A stretch of 64,000 bases of DNA from Amphiura filiformis. Lineage: Eukaryota; Echinodermata; Ophiuroidea; Amphilepidida; Amphiuridae. Below are positions 53,555 to 64,000 of this stretch, one piece after another (the first letter of the stretch is position 1; each line of letters begins with the position of its first letter). Position numbers and translations under genes: made by a program. Location of the stretch: assembly GCF_039555335.1 (NCBI RefSeq), contig NC_092637.1:40388526-40452525 (forward strand). Reading direction: 5' to 3'. The notes under the pieces were generated by a model, which saw only the letters and a program-made list of their open reading frames with translations, was not told the DNA's origin and ran no database searches.

Positions 53555-56319
53555 GTAAGTACTTAACGAACTGATTTCTGTTGATTTTATTGATACAGCT
53601 CGACAGGCGCAGGCTAGGTCCATAGTCCCGTCTAAAATTCCTGCATGATACATCTGTACATTACAATGTTTACATCATTTCACATTTGTACATGGCACAC
53701 ATGTATACTATTACACTGGAATATTATAAATATATTATAATACTAGCCATTGCATGCATGCATGATACTCTACATACTGATTCTGTCTGATGGCATGGCG
53801 TTTGGAGTACATGAGTAAACCTTTGACGAGAGTGTACATCACAAAATTTACTCAGTCATTTGTTGGAACACACTTGTCTGATTGCAGAGGTGATCTGCTG
53901 ATGTGGAGTCAGTGGAAATTTACAAATTAACTTTGTGCTGTACATAACACATTGTTAGCTCTGACTTTGCAACATCACGGTACGTACGGGCTCATCAAAG
54001 GCTTACTACAACATATTATACTTAGGGATTCTTCAGGGTTCTGGATTATGTTCAGAACATCATACTAATTCACTTTCCCAATGGACTACCAACACATGCC
54101 ACCTTCGATGTACAGCTGTAATTTTCTCCCAAATATGTTTCACTTACCATTTCATGTTTGCTCAAGCTTGACCAGCACATGGTGAAGAATTTATAGAATC
54201 CATTTTCAACATGTATGTTCCTTCAAAATGACAATTTCATGTCAATATTCCCAGCAGCAGCTTCCTAAATGTCCAACTTTCATGAATTGATCAGAGATGT
54301 TATCATAGCATGTTCTGACCTTTATGACAATGTGCTTGGCCAAGCCTCCCAATTGCCATGTCAACTCCCAACCACACTCATTGGGAGATGGCTTATTCCC
54401 AAATGCAGGATAGGATGTTTTTTTCCATCTCATTCCTTGCACTGGCTGACCTATTCTTCAATACCATCTAGTGCAGAGAAGAACTATGCCTCAATATGAT
54501 GATAATATGCACACATGTTCCAGATAATGATGCAATATTGCACACATCATTGCACATGCATGGCATGCTATGTCTTGAAATACCCTCCACTCAAGCATGC
54601 AAGCATTAACCAATGAGGAGTTAACATGTTGGCAATTTAGAAAGGGTTGCCATTTCATGCCTTTCTGCACACATTGGGGTGCTATGGATTAAATGCTCAG
54701 TGACTTTTTTATTGCTTGCACTGCCTTGGGCTGTATTGAGGTGTAATAATTGGAAATCATGATTTGGGGTTATGTTTTGGAGTATATACATTGAACATAT
54801 ACAGCTGAAATTTGACTGTGGATATTTAAACTTTCTTGAACAAAGTGAGTACAAATTGGGGATCATATTTTTCAGACATGGAATAAGGACTTTTAATGCA
54901 AGTTGAAAGTGGTAGGTATACAGGAATTTTTATAACTGGTGTAGTTATCATGTTTTGAAATATACACTCTTTGACAGCTCTCTCCGTGCCTGTTTGAATG
55001 CCTGGTAATACCATGTACCCATACACTAGGTATGGGTACATGAGACCAGGTATAGTTCTGGATGTGGTGCGAGGTGACTGCGGCCTTCAAACAGTGTTAA
55101 TTTATAAACGTTTGATTGTGTGTGTAATTACACAATACACATGAACGCTTGTACGAGAAGTGTAGCTTCGAATTTGTCACAGATAGCTTCACACTATTTA
55201 AAGACGAGTCCTGAGCTATCAAAATCTAGTACTTAGAAATCAATGGCTAGGGAATCTGTAAGTAAATACAGCCAATCACTGCTGGAGATTGTATCAAAAT
55301 GTTGCTAAAATTGCAGTTTGCACTTCAACTAAATATTAGACTGTTAAAAATAGGCAGCATTTCCTTAAAATACACAGTTGCATGACTCAATCAAATTTTA
55401 ACTTGCATCAAAATCAGCAGAAATATTACATGTCAGTGCTGATTGGCAGATCCACTGAAATAATGATAGCAAATGGACTCGAGCATGATAGCATCGAATG
55501 CGTACAAAAAGCTGTACATGTAAAACTATTGTGTGCAAATTTGAAGCTAGAGTTCTCAAGTAAGTAGTAAGCAAATTAAACGTTACTGTCTCGATTCTCG
55601 AATGGTACAAATCCTGGTCCCATGGGAGTATGGTGGGAATATTTTTTTTCACTTGTGAAGTACCCGATTTTGGCATTCTGAATCTAATTCAAAAATTTTT
55701 TTTTTTGCAAAGTTTTCTGCAACTTTGAAGAACCACTGGACCTATTCTGAGGTGCTAGCATAGTTAATTTGAAGAAAAAAATTTGGAAAAAAATTACGAA
55801 AACATTACAGTTTGTTATCCAATTATATGCAAACTATCAACAAATGTTTACCTCTTAGCTCTTCATCTATTAGGCCTACATAATTATTATAAATGCATGG
55901 AAAATTGTAATTGTTTCTGATCTTAGCACCTCAGAATAGGTCCAGTGGTTCTTCAAAGTCGCTGGAAAACTTTGGGAAATTTTTTTTTTTAATTGAATTA
56001 AATTTTTTTTTTTTAACTGATATCTGATCGGATCAGATATTGGCCGGTATTATTTACTTCGATATCCAATCGGTAGACAGTTCTGCCATATCGGTTGAGG
56101 CCTAGAGATAAATCAGGTTTAGCTAGCTCAAGTTGAGTGCCGGTTAATATACCATATCCAATTAGAGCGCCAGCTCAGGGCACAATTTTTAGCAAACATG
56201 AGGAATTGGTAAATGGGGATATACCCTAAAAAGTTTTTACTCATTTTATGATGAAAACATCATTTGTGAGAAAAAAACTGCTATTTATTAAATCATTAAT
56301 TTGTGTATTTGGTTTGCAG
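53555..56319 (+). other. Presumed intron, no coding sequence recognised
   Basis: 2.77 kb between the donor at 53555 and the acceptor at 56318-56319. It holds a foldback repeat (55690-55990) and otherwise AT-rich sequence. The two ORFs near 54240-54500 overlap on opposite strands without motif. Confidence 0.35.
55690..55990. mobile_element. ~300 bp foldback element
   Basis: CAACTTTGAAGAACCACTGG then ACCTATTCTGAGGTGCTAGC (55722-55761) is mirrored by TTAGCACCTCAGAATAGGTC then CAGTGGTTCTTCAAAGTCGC (55922-55963). T-rich and A-rich ends surround the arms. Confidence 0.8.
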
Positions 56320-56411
56320 TTGACCAAGATGACATCTGATGAACAACAGTAATGGAGATGGCTTGATGCAACACAATCTTGGGTTTCTGACAGACAGTGA
56401 CCTGTTACTTT
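56320..56411 (+). other. Candidate exon with acceptor and donor
   Basis: A pyrimidine-rich acceptor TGTATTTGGTTTGCAG precedes it and the donor TTTGTAAGTAAA follows (GT at 56412). It contains ATG ACA at 56329, a 7-codon uORF ending at 56352, and ATG AAC at 56339 opening MNNSNGDGLMQHNLGFLTDS then DLLL in phase 1 to the donor. Joining to the next acceptor at 56808 gives an immediate TGA. The transcript may therefore be non-coding or skip that site to an exon further on. The protein is not recognised. Confidence 0.35.
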
Positions 56412-56807
56412 GTAAGTAAAAACATTCTTAATGTCAACTCATTTTTTCCTTTAGAATCATGCCAACAGCAAAACACCATAGAGTATAATGGTGAAATTAA
56501 GAATGGTGGAATATAAATAAGCCTAGATAAGACAAGCAACTAAAAAACTGGAAGAGGCTACATTACGCTAAACAATCACAGAAAGGCTTGAAAATGTGAA
56601 AAACATAATCTATGGCAGCACATTAAAATGGCTCTTTTTACTTGTTTTTGATTTGAAAGAAAAAATACTAAATCCCCATAATGTCACTGATTCAATGATA
56701 CGTAATGAGACGTCTCAGCTCTCACTTTATTGGTGAATAAATCTCCATGCAGACATTTATCAGACCCATTTAATATATTATGTTTAATTGTTATTATTGT
56801 CTTACAG

Positions 56808-56932
56808 GAGCATGCATGATGATTTGGAAATTGGACCTTGTGATGGCCACCTTGAACAACTGATTTTTGAATCAACAGACAGAACAGAACTATTATTGCT
56901 GATTATTCAGTGGATTATGTAGCCTACTGATT
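56808..56932 (+). other. Candidate further exon (acceptor only)
   Basis: It follows TTATTATTGTCTTACAG, a good acceptor. GAGCATGCATGATGATTTGG and following bases have no donor in a good context before the frame closes at TAG near 56922. It could be a terminal exon of a short or non-coding transcript. Confidence 0.25.
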
Positions 56933-57398
56933 TGTCACATATACTTCTCAAATAGCAATTAGATGTAAAGTTACAGCATTCAGCAATTGAGAAAAATCAG
57001 ACAAAAACACTTGTTTGGCCTGTATGAAAATGAATTGTGCAGAAACACAGAACACAAAATGATTGTGTTCATGGAGAACAAAACTAAAAGGGCTCCAGTA
57101 TTACTCTGAAAATTACATAAACAATGTACACATGTATAACACTCAAAGATTATGACACAGGAATTTGATTTAATACAGGGCCTCTGAAAGAACTGCAGTC
57201 AGAAAATTTAATTTTTGAGTACCGTAATTAATTTTGCTACAAAGAAATTAAAAAGGTGTATGTTGTTACGTGGTAAAGCATCTGTCACTTACTTTTTAAT
57301 TTTGAAAATCAACGGTTTGGTTCAGGAACCAAACTAGGAACAATAATTAAAGTTCAGAGAGTACAGTTCTGTATTTAAGTTTTTGTTTGTTTTTATTG
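56933..57398. other. Intergenic or intronic, nothing recognised
   Basis: AT-rich sequence without recognised genes or repeats. Confidence 0.45.
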
Positions 57399-57951
57399 TT
57401 TTGGTTTTGGAGTGTCCCTGTACTAGAGCTAAATGCTAGGATCAGTCTTCATTGACATTTAAAACAAAAGATAAGAAAAATTAGGCCCCAGTGTTTTTGC
57501 AAAGCTATAATTCGGTGTGTTCATGAGATACTCTATTAATGATTTCAAAATGCATTTGTATCCATTTTGAAATCATTAATAGAGTATGACATGAACACAT
57601 TATATATAACTATTTGCATATTAAAAACACTAGGGCCTATTATTTTTTTCTTCTTCTTTTTTAAATATCAATCATGAATGATCCTAGCATTTAGGCCTAA
57701 AAAATTGTTTGATTGACATTTGAAAACTTAGGGTAGGTCGGTCAGCATTTTTCCTTTTTTTTTTTTTCTTCGTTTTTTGCACCCGCTTTTTAAGCTGTAA
57801 ATTGTGTATGATAAAGGCCTTGGAACTTTAAAAAAAAGGGTTTTTTATTATTATTTTTTAGGGTGTTTAAGTTTAGGGTTAAGCTCGAGTTCGCCAATCA
57901 AACAATTTTTAAGGCCTTAGCTCTAGGGTCCAGGGACACTCCAAAACCGAA
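57399..57951. mobile_element. Foldback element interrupted by a younger element
   Basis: The left end GGTTTTGGAGTGTCCCTGTA then CTAGAGCTAAATGCTAGGAT is mirrored by ATCCTAGCATTTAGGCCT (57681-57698) and, after an insertion, by CTTAGCTCTAGGGTCCAGGG and ACACTCCAAAACC. In the centre CATGAGATACTCTATTAATG and TTTCAAAATG pair almost perfectly with 57563-57598. Confidence 0.85.
57699..57911. mobile_element. Nested TIR element with AGGCCT target duplication
   Basis: The ends AAAAAATTGTTTGATTG and CCAATCAAACAATTTTTA are inverted repeats. AGGCCT flanks both sides (57693-57698 and 57912-57917), consistent with a 6 bp target-site duplication at a TAGGCCTA-type palindrome. No ORF. Confidence 0.75.
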
Positions 57952-58128
57952 AAAATAAATAACTAAATAAATTGATTAAATGTTTTTTAAATAGCCGACG
58001 GGCCACATGGAGATAAAACCCAATAGCCCAATGGAAAATTTGGTAGGCATGGCTATCGGGCTATCGCTTATTCCAACCCCTTCAACTTGCAGTTTCTTGT
58101 ATTCACAGTTTCAAACATTTACAGCCTA

Positions 58129-58214
58129 CGGGACAAAAACATTTTTGCAGGCAAAAATAAAACCCATGATCTGTCATGATTTATATTTTTGCCTGCAAAA
58201 ATATTTTTGCCCCA
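58129..58214. repeat. Hairpin with TTTTTGCAGGCAAAAATA arms
   Basis: GGGACAAAAACATTTTTGCA then GGCAAAAATA is mirrored by TATTTTTGCCTGCAAAAATA then TTTTTGCCCC, with a short loop (AAACCCATGATCTGTCATGA) that is itself partly palindromic. Confidence 0.8.
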
Positions 58215-59715
58215 TAGGTTTGTAGGATTGTATATTAAATTGCAGACCGCGATGATGCATGAAAAGAGTACCCTTTCCTGCAGATTGTTGCTCGATGATG
58301 ACAACACATTTATTCTGAGTGGTTCCCCAGGTATTAACACTGAAGCAAATTCAAACAAACTAAAATAATTATGCTTGTAATTATTATTCTTTCTTTCCAT
58401 TGTTACACATACAAAGTCATGAAATACAAAGTCATGATTGTTATTAAATGCCATCTGTAATTACCAACAGTATTACCAGTGCTTGTGTTATCAAATATAA
58501 TTATAGTTTCTTTCAATAGTGTATGAAAAGTAAATCTTCAGATACCATGAAAAGAGGTTGAATAAAATGTACTTTTATATACCATGGTCATTTATAAGTC
58601 AGATTATAGTCATTCATCTCTCATCAATGTCCTTACTAGTTCCTGACAGACCTCAACAGCATGTACATGTGATCACAATTCACTATAAAATATTTGGCTG
58701 ACCAACTGAGAGTTAATTCCAGGACCTATGTTACCAGAAACACATAAACACATTTAAAGTCTAAATGAAACAAGTGAACCTTGACCCTTTTTAAAAGAGA
58801 TGAAACTAAATTTCCTATCAAGAGGTGGAAATTACACATTTCATGTAGACCTCAAGGCCATCTATTGCCACACAATGAGTTAGTGGAAGTATTTCATAGG
58901 GTATGAAAATACTTGCATTTTTCTGACAATAAGTTGAGCTGTGAACAGATGTAAGAATGACCAGATGATTTTGCTGTGAATTTTGTACCAATTACATGCT
59001 ATTAAGGTGCATTGAAGTGGTACTATGGTGTAATTTAAAGAGTTCACAGTGGTGCACTCATTGGAGATTTGAGAATCACTGAATAAACATGATTCTCAGC
59101 TTCTGTCTATCCAGTCTAACAAAGCTTCATAATATCAATCCTTATTCATTTGTTGCCACAGTTCACTGCATAAATTTAGTTTCTAAATTGGAATGTGTTA
59201 AATTAAAAGTTGTTTGTGGAGTGCTTGTTGCCACACCAGTGTACATCGGACTAATAACGCAGAATGTGGAACCTCATATTGCTGACTCCCAGGTGGCTTC
59301 TGTAAGTTTCCCAGGCTTGGTCAACCACTCGCTTACCACCTCAACCTGTAAATTTTAAAGGAAAAAGAATAAAATATTTTTATTGTTTAAAATCAAACAA
59401 TTTTTTGGTAAATTGAAAATGATACACTGTGACTGGTCACATACTGGTTGCAGATCAGGTGGACTGTAGGTACATTTTTTTTTTTTGTTAAACTTTAAAA
59501 ATTACCCTCCCAACATTTGGTTTACTCTGTGCTCAGTGGCATTCATTTGTAAACTTAAATTGTTTCCCAATTTTGGAAAAATCTCAGTAGGTCAGCCCCA
59601 TAGAAGCTCATAGAACAGGGTTTTATTTTTTCGTCACCTATGTTAAAATCAAACCTCCCTTTGGCCTACCAAAAAAACTTTGCCCCCCCAATTCACCACC
59701 CTGCGGTACATATAC
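58215..59715. other. Intergenic, no confident gene
   Basis: The 89-codon frame at 59089-59358 (CINLVSKLECVKLKVVCGVL then VATPVYIGLITQ) lies between ATTTGTTGCCACAG, an acceptor-like site, and TTCTGTAAGTTTCC, a donor-like site at 59300. It is not recognised and only weakly supported. A 111-codon minus frame at 58119-58454 overlaps the hairpin and is not supported. Confidence 0.4.
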
Positions 59716-60043
59716 GGGGCTGTGCAATAATTATGAGCCCTGGAGGAGGGTAAAATTGGGGGTGCTAGGAATTTTTGGCACACATTCATGTGGCGCCTTT
59801 TAAATAAAACGCTCTAAAAAGGCTTGGGAAAACAGTGCGGAAATGCTTAAATACATAAATATTCCTGCTTGCTGCGCCGCAACATGTATCTTGTAAATTA
59901 GGATCCCAAAAATTTGGCATGCGGCCATGCGCAAGGGGGGGGCAAATAATTTTTGGCAGGTTGAGAGAGGGTGGGGCAAGCAACTTGTCGCGAACCGTTC
60001 GGAAATTTTACCCTCCCCCGGCTCATAATTATTGCACAGCCCC
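59716..60043. mobile_element. ~330 bp MITE, GGGGCTGTGCAATAATTATG ends
   Basis: GGGGCTGTGCAATAATTATG then AGCCCTGGAGGAGGGTAAAA is mirrored by ATTTTACCCTCCCCCGGCTC then ATAATTATTGCACAGCCCC. The body contains AGGGGGGGGCAAATAATTTT. A further CCTAATTATTGCACGG phrase follows directly, as if a second end remains. Confidence 0.85.
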
Positions 60044-60050
60044 TAATTAT

Positions 60051-60173
60051 TGCACGGAAGGTCATCAGTTCAAATCATCCTCCAGACATGCTCCAGAAGA
60101 CATGCAAATGCATTTGCATGTCTTCTGGAGCGCCGTGTCTGGAGGATGATTTGAACTAATGACCTTCCATGCA
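60051..60173. repeat. ~120 bp near-perfect palindrome
   Basis: TGCACGGAAGGTCATCAGTT then CAAATCATCCTCCAGACATG is mirrored by GTGTCTGGAGGATGATTTGA then ACTAATGACCTTCCATGCA. The centre is the exact 20-base palindrome CATGCAAATGCATTTGCATG (60101-60120). Only a few mismatches and a 3-base length difference separate the arms. Confidence 0.9.
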
Positions 60174-60249
60174 AGCACCTTACACCCATCGAATGTGTGT
60201 CATCGGCCCTCAGACTGTAGGATTCAATTCATGTAAAGCACCTAGTATA

Positions 60250-60922
60250 AGGGGCTGGTATTTTCTTCAGAAGGGGGGTCCCAAATATGTCAGTGACTAT
60301 CGCGGCCAAAACTTTTTAACAACCCCCTTATCTTGGGTAAAATTTTTTTATGACCAACCCCACCCCCACCCCCTTCCACCTACACGCACTCAAGACAAAT
60401 CATTCATTGCGGAACTAAAGCGGAGTCGCCAAAGGCTAAGAGCGATGAAGACGCGTGAAGTGCATAAAAAATTTGCATTATATACACCAATCCGAAAACG
60501 CCATTACTGCGGTGTCCCCGACGTAAAACTGCGGTGTCCCAAGGTCGGGGGTTCCATCACTTACTTGTTAGTGTGCTATACAGAATTGTACACAACAGTA
60601 ATTTTCAATACACGATCATGACTTGATTGTACAAATTAAATCTCCCGCACTGGTACATCTGTGGTTCCGTCAATAGAGGGCCAAATAGAGTAAACGCTTC
60701 TCGGATTGGTGTATAGCTATAGATTGTATGCACATTTTGATTGTGAAGTTAAAGAATGCGCACGCAGCGCGTGAACATTTTTAGTCGCCAGCCCTTAATA
60801 ATTCTACAAACCCCTATTTTGGGTGTTAAAAAAATTATAACCCCCTATTTTTGGTCTAAAAATTGTATGACCCCCCCAAGTATATTTGAGACCCACCCCT
60901 TCCGAAGAAAATGCCAGCCCCT
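60250..60922. mobile_element. ~670 bp TIR element
   Basis: AGGGGCTGGTATTTTCTTCA then GAAGGGGGGTCCCAAATAT is mirrored by ATATTTGAGACCCACCCCTT then CGAAGAAAATGCCAGCCCCT. Next inward lie AAAACTTTTTAACAACCCCC and the inverse-like TAAAAAAATTATAACCCCC. The inside (60380-60780) is CG-richer and holds a 150-codon plus frame (60169-60621) that begins outside the element and is not supported. Confidence 0.85.
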
Positions 60923-60949
60923 ATTTATTTAATTAAATATAAATATACT

Positions 60950-61480
60950 CACGTCACTTTTAAGCTTTCTTAGATCAGCACAAAACTGCCCTGTCTCTGT
61001 CGCGATCGTGCTTCAGCTGTCTGCCGCGCCGGTCACGGTGCATACAAATTGTATCCATAAAGTGTCACTCGGATCGCCACACAGCATTTTAATTATACTT
61101 TCTTTTGTTCATGTTTAACACCTTGTTTGTTTACATAAAATCCTCGTAAACATAACCGTAAACAGTTCCCGGGAATCCCCGTAATACACTGCAGCCAGCT
61201 GACGAACGGCTTCCGGGGTTAAATTACGTCATGGTATCTTGACCAATTGCGAACGATGTTATATCAATTGCGTGACTTGACACTCAGAATCGACTGTCCA
61301 ATCACAATCACGTAGATCCTTCAGTTTCCCAGACTGTATGTTCGTGATAGCCACATACAGTCTGGCCGCGAGACTACGCCTGACATGAAACTTAATGACG
61401 CAGCTCGTGTGTCATCCTGGGGGATATGGACCATGAGGGGGAGACAACGGACATGATGCTGAGGGAGGGGGCACAAGCCG
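60950..61480 (-). promoter_or_regulatory. CG-richer region with a minus-strand donor, possible first exon
   Basis: On the minus strand, GCTTAAAAGTGACGTGAGTATA contains a donor (GTGAGTAT, near 60945-60953). Upstream on that strand lies a stretch with many CG dinucleotides (GTCGCGATCGTGCTTCAGCT, GCCGCGCCGGTCACGGTGC on the plus strand). A hairpin CCAGACTGTATG / CATACAGTCTGG lies at 61329-61365. No ATG-led frame into the donor is recognised. Confidence 0.25.
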
Positions 61481-61834
61481 TTTTACGGCAATTTTCCTAT
61501 GGGATTTTCTAAATTTTAAAATCTATTGACGCTTTAGCCACCGTCTAGAAAATGTGTTGATGTTTAATTAGCCTTGATATCTTTGATGAAATAAATCGAT
61601 GCTGCTAGTACCCTGATTGCGCAATAATATACAACAATTCTACAACAACAAGAACAACAACAAAAACAAAATAACAACCAATATTTGTAAAATTGAATTT
61701 GTAAAAATATTCATGTACAAGACTTAATATAGGCGGTAGGCCTACAAATTTCTTTAATATAAAGTGGAAAAACAATCCATCACTGCAGGATAAATAAATA
61801 AATAAAGAAAGAAAGAAAGAAAGAAACCATTCGC

Positions 61835-61945
61835 AGGCTATGTTAGCACAAATATGATAATGCCAAAGGTACCAAAATCTGAATTATGATGATTTTTACG
61901 ATTGTCCGGATAAGCAAATCATTGAATATGCCTTCAATTTAATTC
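61835..61945. repeat. Fragment of the CATTCAGTGAT repeat family
   Basis: CATTCGCAGGCTATGTTAGC, then AAAGGTACCAAAATCTGAAT and TGATTTTTACGATTGTCCGG match the right-hand portion of the copies at 37471-38032 and 62186-62545. Confidence 0.75.
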
Positions 61946-62185
61946 TAATTTTGTAATACTCTGGGAAAGTAACGCATCTAAAATTCAACATGTCCGCCTG
62001 GTATTATTCAGATTAGATGGCCTTGAAATTTTATATTTTAAATCGAGTTCAGATGCAAAAAGCGATATATCCATTTTGCTCGATTTGAAATAATAGGCAA
62101 ATAAGTCGTCAAATAAAAAGAACAAAAATAAAAATTTGTTTTTAATCATACTTTCAAAAGGTGTACATTGGATTGTTTTAACGAC

Positions 62186-62545
62186 CCATTCAGTGATCCC
62201 ACCGGAAGTGTAAACAAATTAAAATTGTTTATAATTCTTTAAAGTGAAGGATAAATCATTCAAATTATCATTTGGTATTTTTGAAATGACAAATTTGGCA
62301 AAAACGAAGAAAACAGCAGTACTGGCGAAGTTGAAGCCCCATTCAAATACATGTAGCTAATTTAGATACTGTCAGTATCTAAATTACAGATGTGTAAAAT
62401 GTCTTATTTTGTCTTAAATACATGGCTTTCGGCTGAACCACTCGCAGGCTATGTTACCACATCTATGACAATGACAAAGGTACCAAAATCTGAATTTTGA
62501 TGATTTTTACGATCATCCGGATGATCAAATCACTGAATGGGCCTT
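62186..62545. mobile_element. CATTCAGTGAT repeat family, intact-looking copy
   Basis: It starts GACCCATTCAGTGATCCCAC and ends CAAATCACTGAATGGGCCTT, which is the inverse. The inside is closely similar to 37660-38030, including TTGGCAAAAACGAAGAAAAC and the TTAGATACTGTCAGTATCTA near-palindrome. A shorter version of the element, ~360 bp. Confidence 0.8.
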
Positions 62546-63039
62546 TAATTTAGGATAAGTTCTAATAAAGAGCATCAGTCCCGGCATCAGTACTATATAT
62601 AAGCATTTTATTGTCTATGCTGAGTTGGTACATGTAGGCAGAGAGGTAGTGGAGTTTTGTGCGCCTCGATGTCGGAGCTGCGCGCCTCCGTATAAGTGCT
62701 ACACGCCTCTGTTCGCTGTTTGGACATCACAATCCGAGAGAACTGATCAAGTTTTATGTTAGCGGTATAGGGCAAATGTTGATAACCCTAACTCAAAAAG
62801 CTTCATAAAAAGATACCAATATTGTATATAAATTGAAAAAGTAAATTAAATAAATAAATAAATAAATATGAATATAATTTTACATAACCTACCTGGTGTA
62901 TGGATAAGTGTACCGAGATACTGGATCTTTTGTCTGCAGTGCATGAGGAAAGCTAGTCGGTGGTTATGATGTGTTCTTCTGCTATATGCTGCCATCACAG
63001 TTAATAGTGACGTTTCTATTTTTTGTATATGCGTCCTGC
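62546..63039. other. Intergenic, short (AAAT)n
   Basis: Contains an (AAAT)n stretch at 62845-62868. See the next entry for the inverted coding-like segments. Confidence 0.45.
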
Positions 63040-63275
63040 TGCCACGAAATGAGCGTAAAGGCGCACGTTGGTAGTTTCTAGATATCCTGGCTGCTGTGTT
63101 GATGTTCTTTGTTTGCCGCGCACCTGTACAAGCTAGTAATATGTCCTTCGTAAATGCCCCATTGTGCCCCATTCACAAAGAACATACAGGTGCGTGTGAA
63201 ACACAGAACACCGACGCAGCAGCCACGACGTCTCGAAACCATCAACTTGAGACTTTACGCTCATTTCGTGGTAAC
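63040..63275. repeat. Inverted duplication of a coding-like segment
   Basis: 63040-63125 and 63188-63275 are inverted copies (CCACGAAATGAGCGTAAAG and its inverse; TGTGTTGATGTTCTTTGTTT against the inverse AAACACAGAACACCGACGCA). The minus frame (63172-62846) reads TGARQTKNINTAARISRNYQ then RAPLRSFRGSR, and the plus frame (63096-63338) reads TGACETQNTDAAATTSRNHQ then LETLRSFRGNR. Both arms thus encode a related peptide when each is read outward from the centre, as arms of an inverted repeat would. The ORFs have no recognised domain. Confidence 0.6.
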
Positions 63276-64000
63276 AGGTCACAACAATTACCGGTAGATA
63301 CTTTCCTTTACATAGGGAATGTGCCTACTGGAATCTAAAATGCTGACGTTCGGTATAAATAAATAAAAACAAATTTTATGATTCATTTTATATACAATCA
63401 TAAAGATGAAATAAAATGTTATATGACCCTGTAAATATGCATGTAATTCGAATTGGTAGTGCAATCGTTTTGAGCATTGCAGTGATTTATAAATCGTAAC
63501 CCTGCTTTGATAATTGCAGAAGTAATTTTTGGTAATTTTGAGATTTGAAAACAATGTTCAAGAATACATCAGTTACGTATTCATCTTAATCATTTCTGAT
63601 TATTGCATTTTATTTGTCTCATTTTATGTTCTGGGCTTATTGTATTCCTTTATTGTTCAATAGTTTTTATGTATTTTGATAATAAAGTGATGTGATCACT
63701 CTATTCGGTACAAATATTGGTAAATAAATATGTTTAAATGCATGCTTGAACTATATTTTTACTTGTTCTCAAAATTACAAAAACTGACAATTATCGTAAC
63801 TTTTGTAGAAAATGTGCAGTGTGAGAAAAACCTAATTGTCTTTCGGTATTGTATTATTTTCTAACTGTCATTACATGGTATTCATATCATGGGCAGAATG
63901 CAAGATCATCGTACGTACAGTATAATGTAATAGCTGCCGATGTGAAACACTTATTATTTGCAGCGCACCCCTCATTGTAAATTGTTGATTATCAATATTA
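63276..64000. other. Intergenic, no gene recognised
   Basis: AT-rich. An AATAAAGTG word at 63680 could act as a polyadenylation signal, but no gene is recognised upstream of it. Confidence 0.45.

Noticed and set aside
60169-60621. 150-codon plus-strand ORF
   Set aside because: It straddles the boundary of a TIR element and has no domain. The composition changes at the boundary.

Overview
This is eukaryotic, AT-rich, intron-and-repeat type genomic DNA from an animal, not bacterial or viral DNA. The only confident protein-coding gene is an intact TRIM-NHL ubiquitin ligase on the minus strand (33177-35288). That gene, the CR1/L2-type non-LTR retrotransposon remnants, the tRNA-derived SINE, the many short foldback (MITE-like) elements and the over-represented palindrome TAGGCCTA suggest a marine invertebrate, possibly an echinoderm or hemichordate. 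The taxon is an inference with low confidence.

Layout. 1-2431: satellite-like arrays of a ~146 bp half-unit (~290 bp full unit), each ending in the same 30 bp hairpin. 3969-7571: a giant inverted repeat (arms >1.1 kb) with an unknown ORF in its left arm and a younger TTAA-type MITE in its right arm, followed by a ~410 bp MITE whose sister copy lies inverted at 43337. 9797-12430: 27 bp minisatellite arrays split by a TIR element. 12600-12910: TATA plus three CRE-like sites. 13089-20285: inverted repeats, two copies of a TTAA MITE and other foldbacks. 18910-23282 and 30112-30459: a scattered family of short, decayed segments encoding P-loop (Walker A) motifs. 22697: a tRNA-Leu-like pseudogene. 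23600-26256: nested foldback elements. 28474-28663: poly(A) and (AAAT)n.

33177-35480: the TRIM-NHL gene and its 5' flank, which runs into a ~135 bp tandem repeat (35452-36440). 38990-41190: a dispersed repeat interrupted by a 5'-truncated LINE; its uninterrupted relative at 19245-19830 serves as an empty-site control. 41630-42861: a second LINE tail and a tRNA-Met-like SINE. 45413-47037: a 36 bp GC-rich minisatellite whose minus strand can be read as a secreted-protein-like exon. 47205-49603: a third LINE remnant. 49980-52972: inverted repeats and a tRNA-like sequence. 53400-56930: candidate 5' exons of a plus-strand transcript. 57399-63275: foldback elements, several nested, and an inverted duplicated coding-like segment at the end.

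The genes do not form an operon or pathway. The window is mostly a record of repeat insertion, and the nested insertions allow relative dating. The best candidates for something undescribed are the multi-copy P-loop segments, the 36 bp repeat protein on the minus strand, and the giant inverted repeat with its ORF.
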